A stretch of 11,334 nt of DNA from Actinomycetota bacterium. GTDB lineage: Bacteria > Actinomycetota > Acidimicrobiia > Acidimicrobiales > Iamiaceae. Position 1 is the stretch's first letter; each line of letters opens with the position of its first letter. The notes beneath the pieces were generated by a model. It did not search any database. It was not told the origin of the DNA and saw only the letters and a program-made list of their open reading frames with translations. The stretch is taken from NCBI GenBank assembly GCA_018268545.1, contig JAFDWI010000356.1:1-11334 (forward strand). The letters are read 5' to 3'. Below, piece by piece: positions 1-6,090 of this stretch. Position numbers and translations under genes: made by a program.

Positions 1-19
1 TGCCGGTGGCTCTTCCGGG

Positions 20-1429
20 TCAGCTCGGACCGACCAAGGGGGTCATCCCGCGCTGGTTCACGAGCCACCAGAGCATCTCGCGATAGATGCCCATGATGCG
101 CGGACCGTAGTTTCCGGCGGTCGCCCACGTGTGGGTCAACTGCCACCATGTCTGACAGCACCCCGACGGACCGTGCAGGCGCGGATCCACCAGCGGATGT
201 GCGAGCTTCACGTTCCGTTGGGTGTAGTCGGCGAGCAGCTGGATCTGTCCGCGGACCCCGAGTTGCGCGGTGGCGAACGCGAACCCGCTCGCACAGGTGT
301 CGCAGTGACCGATCCCGGCGAAGTTGTTGAGCCGGATCGTGTCCGGATTCGAGAACGAACCCGTCTCGAGAATCGACTGCGCGAACGCCATGTCCCCTCG
401 GATCCCCTGATCGTGCCCCTCGTCGATGTAATCCTGTGCGAGTTCGGCGATCGGTGCCGTGGCATGGGACGGATGGCCCTGTTGCTCGAACCATCGGGCG
501 AGTTCCGGCCCTGTGAACACGCTGGCACCGGCGATCGGCAGGGACCAGCCGTCCTGACCCGACCCAGCCGCAACGGGCGCGCCGGGCGACGGCGCCTGGA
601 GCATCTTCTGCTGCAGGGCCACCTGGTCGGTTCCGGCCTTGGCCAACTCCGCGGCGTGACGGGCGCGTGCCCGGGCACGCTCGGTCGAACGCCGGGCCCG
701 CTCCAGGGACCGCTCCCGCTGTCGGATGACCCGCTTCTGGGCGTCACGCTGCTTCAGGGTCGCGGCGCGCTCGTCGAGATGCAGACCGAGGTTGACAGCG
801 ACCAGGACCGCGCGGGTCCGGCCCGTGGCGTCACGTACGGTGATGAGCCGCGGGACTCCCGTGGAGCCCCGATCCATGTACGTCGCGATCGCGTCGGCCC
901 GCAGGTCACGGTCGACCGATCGGAGATGCGCCTGGATCCGGTCGAATTCGTCGTGTGACCGGTCGAGCGCCACGGCGGCAGCGTGTTCGAGGTCGGCTTG
1001 GCGACGCACCGCGTCATCGCCCGCGCGCTGCACGTCCGACTCCTGGACGACCATCCGGACGTGTTGTTGGTTCAACAGCTGCCCGAGGAGGATCCGGACC
1101 TCCGGCGACGGATCGGGCAACGGCGGTTCCGGTGGCGCGTTCGGATCGGTCACCGGTGCACCGAACCCCCCGGGGCCACTGGTCACCGGTGGGCCGGCGA
1201 TCGTGGACGTCGTGGTTCCACCCGCGCCCACGGTCGTCGAGGGCGCACCGGGGTCCGACGTCACCGTCGGGGCCGAGGTGGTCGACGGGTCAGCCGCTCC
1301 CGCGTCGTTCGCGGCGACCGATGCGATCAGGATCGTGACGGCCGCGAACGCCGCGACGGTACGCCGGAAAGTCCCCGCGGAAGTCCCCCGAACCGGGGAT
1401 CGCCGACGGAGACAACGGGTCGGAGACAT
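20..1429 (-). CDS. Secreted coiled-coil protein with glucosaminidase-like cell-wall hydrolase domain
   Basis: 469 residues, ATG start. The N-terminus is basic (RRR, FRR), followed by a hydrophobic stretch at about 24-40 and a small-residue site near ANDAGA (41-46), which reads as a Sec signal peptide. Residues 47-108 are a Thr/Ser/Pro/Gly-rich linker. Residues 110-275 are rich in Arg, Glu, Gln and Ala and look like coiled coil, broken around 190-215. A linker rich in Ala, Pro and Gly leads into a C-terminal domain (about 325-460) with FAQSILETGSF (Glu355 fits the catalytic Glu of glucosaminidase-family enzymes) and NNFAGIG (368-374). This arrangement is typical of secreted peptidoglycan hydrolases; the family cleaves glycan strands, and the exact bond cut here is inferred. 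Cys376/Cys379 and Cys424/Cys425 could form disulfides outside the cell. The ATG lies 6 bases after the proS stop with no clear Shine-Dalgarno, so reinitiation after proS is likely. The domain call is firm; the biological role is not. Confidence 0.85.
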   Translation of the reverse strand: MSPTRCLRRRSPVRGTSAGTFRRTVAAFAAVTILIASVAANDAGAADPSTTSAPTVTSDPGAPSTTVGAGGTTTSTIAGPPVTSGPGGFGAPVTDPNAPPEPPLPDPSPEVRILLGQLLNQQHVRMVVQESDVQRAGDDAVRRQADLEHAAAVALDRSHDEFDRIQAHLRSVDRDLRADAIATYMDRGSTGVPRLITVRDATGRTRAVLVAVNLGLHLDERAATLKQRDAQKRVIRQRERSLERARRSTERARARARHAAELAKAGTDQVALQQKMLQAPSPGAPVAAGSGQDGWSLPIAGASVFTGPELARWFEQQGHPSHATAPIAELAQDYIDEGHDQGIRGDMAFAQSILETGSFSNPDTIRLNNFAGIGHCDTCASGFAFATAQLGVRGQIQLLADYTQRNVKLAHPLVDPRLHGPSGCCQTWWQLTHTWATAGNYGPRIMGIYREMLWWLVNQRGMTPLVGPS

Positions 1430-1435
1430 CGGCGC

Positions 1436-2845
1436 TCAGTAGGACCTTGCCGCGATCGCGATGAGCTCGTCCTCGTCGCCCTCGGGCAACGAACCATCGA
1501 GACGTTGCAGACAGCGGATCGTGACCCCGTCGGTGGCGAGCCGCTGCTCGTCACCGGGTCCGATCGCATCCCACCGGATCCGTGCAAATCCTGTTGCGGC
1601 CGCCTCGGCCACCTCGTCCACGGTCGAGACGTCGACGGTCCGTTCGTCGCGTCGCTCCGTTGCTTCGGCGAGGAGATCCTGCTGGATCGCCTCCAGCAGC
1701 TTCCCGGCCGTCGCCACGGCCCCACCGAGGCCGACCTGCTCCTTCGAGGCGGTGTCACGACGCACGAGGGTCACCTCACCTTCCGCGAGGTCCCGTGGCC
1801 CGACCTCGATGCGGACCGGGACGCCCTTGAGTTCCCAGTCTGTGACCCGCCGGCCGAACGACAACTCCGCACGGGTGTCCGCGACGACGCGGACACCGGC
1901 CGCTTCGAGATCATCGACCAGTCGGTCGACCGCAGCACCGACCCCGTCACCGTCGCGCACGAGGAGGACGACAACCTGTACCGGTGCGAGCACCGGCGGG
2001 AGCCGCAGGCCACGATCGTCGCCGTGGGTCATGATCAACCCACCGACCATCCGGGTCGACACGCCCCACGACGTCGTCCACGCCAGCTGCTCCGAACCCG
2101 ACTCGTCGAGGAAGCGGATGTCGAAGGCCTTCGCGAAATTCTGGCCCAACTCGTGCGACGTCCCCATCTGCAAGGCCTTGCCGTCGCCCATCATCGCCTC
2201 GCAGGTCAACGTGTCGATCGCCCCGGGGAATCGTTCGGCCGCGGTCTTCGCGCCCAGCAGAACCGGCATGGCCAGCACGTCGACCATGAAATCCCGATAC
2301 ACCTCGGTGTGGATCCGACGAGCGAATGCAGCGGCGTCTTCGCGCGAGACATGTGCCGTGTGTCCTTCCTGCCAGAGAAATTCGCTCGAACGAAGGAACA
2401 ATCGGGGGCGGAGCTCCCAACGCACGACATTCGCCCACTGGTTCAACAGGAGCGGCAGGTCACGGTAGGACTGCGTCCATTTCGCGATGTACTCGCCGAT
2501 CACGGTCTCGCTCGTCGGGCGGACGACGACCGGTTCGGCCAGTTCCTTGCCGCCTCCGTGGGTCACGACCGCGAGCTCCGGGCTGAAGCCCTCGACGTGT
2601 TCGGCCTCGCGGGTCAGGTACGACTCGGGAATGAACAGCGGGAAGTACGCGTTCCGGACACCGACGGCCTTGATCCGCTGGTCGACCTCGGCCTGCATCC
2701 GCTCCCAGATCGCGTACCCGTCCGGGCGGATCACCATCGTTCCGCGGACCGGGCCGTTGTCGGCCAGCTCGGCCTTGGCGATGACGTCCTGGTACCACCG
2801 AGGGAAGTCATCGGCCTGCGGAGTCAAGACCTGGGGTTTCGGCAT
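1436..2845 (-). CDS. proS: Prolyl-tRNA synthetase, archaeal/eukaryote-like (type 3)
   Basis: 469 residues. It charges tRNA-Pro with proline in the cytoplasm. Class II synthetase signatures are in order: RPTSE at 109-113, motif 2 around FLRSSEFLWQEGHTAH (150-165), and motif 3 in GGLIMTHGDDRG with Arg279. An anticodon-binding domain covers about 288-390. The C-terminal extension ends in ARSY, the terminal Tyr seen in this type, and there is no bacterial-type editing insertion between motifs 2 and 3. The start at 2845 (MPKPQ) matches the family's usual length; the frame is open upstream to 3148, but that would overlap the divergent dehydrogenase gene. A TACAAT box at 2855-2860 lies 9 bases before the ATG, so the mRNA may be leaderless or nearly so. 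The C-terminal domain lacks the Cys ligands that bind zinc in archaeal relatives (only Cys445 remains there); I recall this being usual in actinobacteria. The cell-wall hydrolase gene follows directly. Confidence 0.96.
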   Translation of the reverse strand: MPKPQVLTPQADDFPRWYQDVIAKAELADNGPVRGTMVIRPDGYAIWERMQAEVDQRIKAVGVRNAYFPLFIPESYLTREAEHVEGFSPELAVVTHGGGKELAEPVVVRPTSETVIGEYIAKWTQSYRDLPLLLNQWANVVRWELRPRLFLRSSEFLWQEGHTAHVSREDAAAFARRIHTEVYRDFMVDVLAMPVLLGAKTAAERFPGAIDTLTCEAMMGDGKALQMGTSHELGQNFAKAFDIRFLDESGSEQLAWTTSWGVSTRMVGGLIMTHGDDRGLRLPPVLAPVQVVVLLVRDGDGVGAAVDRLVDDLEAAGVRVVADTRAELSFGRRVTDWELKGVPVRIEVGPRDLAEGEVTLVRRDTASKEQVGLGGAVATAGKLLEAIQQDLLAEATERRDERTVDVSTVDEVAEAAATGFARIRWDAIGPGDEQRLATDGVTIRCLQRLDGSLPEGDEDELIAIAARSY

Positions 2846-2854
2846 AACTTCCCG

Positions 2855-2883
2855 ATTGTAGTTCTCTCCATGGTGTGACCGAC
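2855..2883 (-). promoter_or_regulatory. Candidate promoter of proS with TACAAT -10 box
   Basis: On the minus strand TACAAT (2860-2855) is one base off the TATAAT consensus and stands 9 bases upstream of the proS ATG. Transcription would start at about 2848-2845, giving a leaderless or very short leader. No convincing -35 hexamer is visible at the expected distance (about 2878-2883). GGGAAG lies only 2 bases before the ATG, too close to act as a normal Shine-Dalgarno. Confidence 0.45.
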
Positions 2884-2932
2884 AGCATCTGCCCCCACCC
2901 ACCGCGACACGCGGCCTGCGAGCGGACGCGGC

Positions 2933-2944
2933 AACACTGGGTCC
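2933..2944 (+). promoter_or_regulatory. Possible leaderless -10 element of the SDR gene
   Basis: AACACT (2933-2938) is followed by exactly 6 bases and then the dehydrogenase ATG at 2945. It differs by one base from TACACT, a good actinobacterial -10 sequence. No Shine-Dalgarno is present just upstream. The spacing is what a leaderless transcript would need. The evidence is only a short motif and its position. Confidence 0.3.
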
Positions 2945-3739
2945 ATGTCGACCGATCCGAACACCGGAGCCGCTGCCGGGCCGCTGCCGGCCGTCGCCGT
3001 CGTGACCGGCGCGAGCCGTGGCCTCGGAGCGGGGATCGCCGAACGCCTCGCCGGACTCGGTGTCCGGCTCGGACTCTGTGCGCGGACCCGACCGGGCTCT
3101 CCCGCTGGATCCGAGTCGGTCTGTGACACCGTCGACGTCCGTGACCACATTGCGCTCGACGCGTTCGGCGACCGGGTCACCGACGAACTCGGCCCGATCG
3201 ACCTGTGGATCAACAACGCCGGGATCCTCGGGCCGATCGGCCCGCTCCGAGACCGGAGCGCCGAGGACGTGGCCACCGGTATCGACGTGAACCTGACCGC
3301 GGTCCTCAAAGCCAACCGATCGTTCGCACGACGCGTCCGAGACCGGGGAACACCGGGCACGCTCGTCAACATCACCTCCGGCGCGGCGCGCACCGCCTAT
3401 GCGGGGTGGGCCGCCTACGGCGCGGCCAAAGCCGGTGTCGACCAGATGTCACGGGTGCTCGCGCTCGAGGAGGCAACCCACGGTCTGTCGGTGTTCGCCG
3501 TCGCACCCGGCGTCGTCGACACCGACATGCAGGCGATGATCCGTGCCACGCCGATCGAGGACTTCCCGGCGCTCGACCGATTCGTCGATCTCGCGAGAAC
3601 CGGTTCGTTCAACTCACCCGGTTGGGTCGCCGACCGGATCCTCGAGCTGTACGCCTCTACCCGAGGCGGGCCGCGACCCGACTGGCAGGACCCCGAGGAT
3701 CCCGTGGTCGTCCGGGTTCCGTCCGAACCGAGGCGATGA
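2945..3739 (+). CDS. Short-chain dehydrogenase/reductase (classical SDR)
   Basis: 264 residues, the usual length for a single-domain classical SDR, a cytoplasmic NAD(P)(H)-dependent oxidoreductase with a Rossmann fold. Visible motifs are TGASRGLG (21-28, dinucleotide binding), D64-V65 (adenine pocket), NNAG (90-93), and a complete catalytic tetrad N116, S145, Y158, K162 (YGAAK). PGVVDTDM (188-195) forms the usual loop after strand 6. Arg47 just after strand 2, with no acidic residue there, suggests NADPH rather than NADH, as in sepiapterin- and benzil-reductase-like SDRs. The substrate cannot be read from sequence. It is the only plus-strand gene in the window, divergent from proS (99 bases between starts) and convergent with the amidohydrolase-fold gene (9 bases between stops). 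It appears to be monocistronic and intact. Confidence 0.9.
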   Translation: MSTDPNTGAAAGPLPAVAVVTGASRGLGAGIAERLAGLGVRLGLCARTRPGSPAGSESVCDTVDVRDHIALDAFGDRVTDELGPIDLWINNAGILGPIGPLRDRSAEDVATGIDVNLTAVLKANRSFARRVRDRGTPGTLVNITSGAARTAYAGWAAYGAAKAGVDQMSRVLALEEATHGLSVFAVAPGVVDTDMQAMIRATPIEDFPALDRFVDLARTGSFNSPGWVADRILELYASTRGGPRPDWQDPEDPVVVRVPSEPRR

Positions 3740-3742
3740 CGC

Positions 3743-3761
3743 CGGGCTTCAATCGAGCCCG
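3743..3761. terminator. Candidate bidirectional hairpin between convergent genes
   Basis: CGGGCT (3743-3748) and AGCCCG (3756-3761) form a 6-bp GC-rich stem with a 7-base loop; a T-G wobble can tighten the loop to 5. It begins 4 bases after the SDR stop and runs over the last codons and stop of the minus-strand gene, so it could end transcription from both sides. No T-run follows on either strand, so a factor-independent role is uncertain. Confidence 0.4.
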
Positions 3762-4627
3762 AGCACCTTCTCGGCGTTGGTCCGCAGGAACTTCTCCCAC
3801 ACGTCGTCGTTGAAGGGAACCGTCGGCATGTCGGTCATGATCCGCTCCAGGGAAAGCCCCATCGGGAAGTACCCCGCGTACAGGATCTTGTGCGAACCGC
3901 GCGTGTTGGCGTAGTCGACGATGGCCTTCGGGTAGTACCGAGGAGCGAAGGCCGACGTCGAGTAGTACAGGTTCGGCCACTTCAGCATCAGTTTGACGGC
4001 GAGTTCGGTCCAGGGTTCACAACCGTGACGGGTGACGAACACCAATTCGGGAAAGTCGAAGCAGACCTCGTCGATCAATTCGACCCGTTGCGGCGCGAAC
4101 TTCAGGCGCGGGCCCGGCACCCCGGCGCACACGAAGACGGCGATCCCCAGCTCCACGCACTTCGCGTAGATCGGGTACATCAGCTTGTCATTGATCGCGA
4201 CCTGCGGAAACGTCCCCGACGGGAACATCGTGACCGCTCGGATGCCGACGGTCTCGTACAACTTCGTGATGTCACGGATCGCGTCCATCCCACGATTCGG
4301 ATCCGCAGGCGCAGCCGGGATGAAGCGGTCCGGGAACCGGCGGAGTGCCTCGATTCCCTGGCTGTCATCGGCCGTGGTGACCCCGACCATGCCCCGCGCG
4401 ATGCCCCACCGGTCCATCTCAGCGACGGTGAGTGCGATCGGATCCGAGACGTCACGAAGCGACTTGTCGGGCACGTCCTTGAACATGTACTCGGCCGGGA
4501 ACTCGAAGTCCGACTTGGACTCCGCGTCCTTGGTCTGGCGGGTGATGAACTCGTATGTCGCCTTCATGTCCGGGTGCGGGAACCCGATCATCGTGTCGAT
4601 CGCGCCGATTTCGCTGATCTGAACCAT
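3749..4627 (-). CDS. Amidohydrolase-fold (Amidohydro_2/ACMSD-like) protein with degenerate metal site
   Basis: 292 residues from ATG 4627. The overall pattern (N-terminal ID motif, FPDRFIPAAPADP near 98-110, GIRAVTMFPSG at 128-138, HGCEPW at 201-206, C-terminal NAEKVLGL) is that of the Amidohydro_2 TIM-barrel family of metal-dependent hydrolases and decarboxylases. The usual metal ligands are mostly absent. The N-terminal DxHxH is IDTMIGFP, the barrel His aligns with Cys167 (VFVCAG), and the last-strand GSDYP is AGYFP, with Tyr253 in place of Asp. Only His201 remains. It may therefore use different chemistry or be non-catalytic; the substrate is unknown. I chose 4627 because GGAGG (4640-4644) lies 12 bases upstream; a TAGGAT promoter box lies farther up. 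ATGs at 4657 and 4684 lack such a site. I recall similar MIGFP-type proteins in mycobacteria and relatives, so this may be a conserved subfamily rather than decay. Confidence 0.8.
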   Translation of the reverse strand: MVQISEIGAIDTMIGFPHPDMKATYEFITRQTKDAESKSDFEFPAEYMFKDVPDKSLRDVSDPIALTVAEMDRWGIARGMVGVTTADDSQGIEALRRFPDRFIPAAPADPNRGMDAIRDITKLYETVGIRAVTMFPSGTFPQVAINDKLMYPIYAKCVELGIAVFVCAGVPGPRLKFAPQRVELIDEVCFDFPELVFVTRHGCEPWTELAVKLMLKWPNLYYSTSAFAPRYYPKAIVDYANTRGSHKILYAGYFPMGLSLERIMTDMPTVPFNDDVWEKFLRTNAEKVLGLD

Positions 4628-4694
4628 GTCGTTCGAGGTCCTCCGAGGGCCGTTCATCCGACTCGACGCGGCCGGGCGCCGCAAGAGCGCACGA

Positions 4695-4725
4695 ATCCTA
4701 GAACGGGTTGTCGACGATGCGGCAA
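4695..4725 (-). promoter_or_regulatory. Candidate promoter of the amidohydrolase-fold gene
   Basis: On the minus strand TAGGAT (4700-4695) matches the actinobacterial vegetative -10 consensus. TTGCCG (4725-4720), four of six matches to TTGACA, lies 19 bases upstream of it, slightly longer than ideal. Transcription would start near 4688, leaving a leader of about 60 bases that contains GGAGG (4640-4644) before the ATG at 4627. The site sits in the 120-base gap after the phosphodiester-glycosidase stop and supports separate transcription of this gene. Confidence 0.45.
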
Positions 4726-4747
4726 CGCGGGCCGCGCGACGATCACG

Positions 4748-6007
4748 TCACCGGGTCGAGATCGTGAAGAAGTCCCGGGCGTCGGGGGTGAGGTACCGGT
4801 TCGTCGGGCGCTGGATCTCGGGATACAACTTGGACCCCACGACCGCCGTGGGATTGTTCTGATCGGGGTGTGAATAGAACAGGAACGAAACCCATGCCGG
4901 ATTGATGTCGAGGGTCATCGCACGCACGGCACCAGCTCGCTGGAGGCTCTCGGCCAGCGCCTTGGCCGTGAGGGAGGGACCCGCCACGTAGACGAGCGCA
5001 CCATCGGCGGTGACCCCGATCCCGGAACGTGCGACCGCGATCGAACCTTTGAGCGTCGAACCCCACATCGAGGTGTCGTTGTGGGTGAGCCGAGGGTCGA
5101 GCTTGCCGTTGTCGACCATCAACGACAGGTTCTGCAACACCGATTCGACCGTGTTCGACATGTGGACCTCACGGTTCCACGCGCCGATCTCGACGGTCCC
5201 GTCGGTGTGGATCACCGCCGACGCTGCGCCGTCGACGAGAGGAATCCCGACCTTGCCGTTCAGGTAGACGCCGCCCTTGGCGTCCTTGAACCGAAAGCCG
5301 CCGTTGAACGCTGCGGCGATCGAGGCGAGCGCGTCACCTTCGATCGCGTGCGGCCCGGGCAGGTTGCCGGGCTCTTCGGTGCCCGCGAGAAATCGCACAC
5401 GCATCAGCTTCGTGTCGATCCACACCGCACTTGCCAACTGCGAGGTGTAGATGTCGTCCGCGCGGAACTGCGCGACCCGCATCGTCGCCAACCCGTCCAC
5501 CATCGGCCCGACCGGCTGCCACTGGCCCTCGCCTGGGGCGGCGGGCTGCACGACCAACGGGACCGGTGACGGCGCCGGAAGATGTGGCGGCAACTTCGCC
5601 GTGGGTGCGGCCGTGTTCGCCGGTGCGGTGCCGGCGAGATGGTTCAACTGTTTGACCGTGCCGCCCTTGTGGGCCTGCTTCGACGAGAAGTAGAAGTTCT
5701 CGAGGGGCTGGACGATGAACGCACCGTGGTGGTCCCGCATCCAGTCCGCCCATTTCGCGCTGAGCGACGAATTACCCGGTGACTGCATCGCCCCGATGAT
5801 CGAGATTCCGAACAGGACGAGGATCAGCGCCAGCGGACCACCGACACCGATGGCGAGCGCACGGCGTCGCTTCCGGCGGCGGATCTCACGGCCTCGGCCG
5901 CCGGGTCCGCGGCCATGGGAACTGGCAGCTCGGGCACCGCCGGGTTCACGGCGAGGACCCGATGTGACGCGACCCGGGGCGCGTCGGGTGTCGACGGGAG
6001 TACTCAC
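4748..6007 (-). CDS. Membrane-anchored phosphodiester glycosidase-domain protein (NAGPA/DUF2233-like)
   Basis: 419 residues, GTG start at 6007. The first 49 residues are Arg/Gly-rich and end in RRRKRRR. One hydrophobic segment at about 50-72 follows, giving an N-in signal-anchor topology with the rest outside. Residues 130-160 are an Ala/Pro linker. The domain at about 175-419 has AAFNGGF (232-238), ARSGIGVTADG (326-336), VYVAG, and AVRAMTLDINPAW (360-372), which fit the phosphodiester alpha-GlcNAcase-type (NAGPA) family. Family members cleave sugar-phosphate diesters; in bacteria they are linked to cell-wall or exopolysaccharide turnover, and the substrate here is unknown. The LDGGGS-like segment of many family members appears as LDINPAW. 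The ribosome site is weak (GGGTGG, 3 bases before GTG) and could be buried by pairing with upstream RNA. It is the last gene of the minus-strand run, 76 bases after the aminotransferase. Confidence 0.83.
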   Translation of the reverse strand: MSTPVDTRRAPGRVTSGPRREPGGARAASSHGRGPGGRGREIRRRKRRRALAIGVGGPLALILVLFGISIIGAMQSPGNSSLSAKWADWMRDHHGAFIVQPLENFYFSSKQAHKGGTVKQLNHLAGTAPANTAAPTAKLPPHLPAPSPVPLVVQPAAPGEGQWQPVGPMVDGLATMRVAQFRADDIYTSQLASAVWIDTKLMRVRFLAGTEEPGNLPGPHAIEGDALASIAAAFNGGFRFKDAKGGVYLNGKVGIPLVDGAASAVIHTDGTVEIGAWNREVHMSNTVESVLQNLSLMVDNGKLDPRLTHNDTSMWGSTLKGSIAVARSGIGVTADGALVYVAGPSLTAKALAESLQRAGAVRAMTLDINPAWVSFLFYSHPDQNNPTAVVGSKLYPEIQRPTNRYLTPDARDFFTISTR

Positions 6008-6090
6008 CGGCCACCCAACCGGACCAGGTTCGTTCGGGACGAACGACTCGGTTGCTGCGGCCGGTGGCCGCCGTGTTCGGGGATCACCGG
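6008..6090 (-). promoter_or_regulatory. Alternative-hairpin region before the phosphodiester-glycosidase start
   Basis: Three arms can be seen in minus-strand RNA order: A, CCGGTG (6090-6085), spanning the aminotransferase stop; B, 6070-6061, containing CGGCCACC and CACCGG; C, GGTGGCCG (6015-6008), directly before the GTG and including the only Shine-Dalgarno-like bases. B can pair with A (6 bp) or with C (8 bp), but not both. A third stem, GTTCGT/ACGAAC (6028-6044, loop 5), is nested between B and C. This looks attenuator-like, but no folding energy was computed and GC-rich DNA makes such matches easily. Confidence 0.3.

Noticed and set aside
983..2878. Open frame of 631 codons on the plus strand
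   Set aside because: It is antisense to proS and the hydrolase gene, with biased Arg-rich composition and no family resemblance.
2846..3148. N-terminal extension of proS to an upstream ATG
   Set aside because: The added residues do not match ProRS, and the extension would overlap the divergent SDR gene, whose catalytic motifs are complete.
4726..4736. GC palindrome CGCGGGCCGCG as a terminator
   Set aside because: The loop would be too short to form a hairpin, and such palindromes are expected in DNA this GC-rich.
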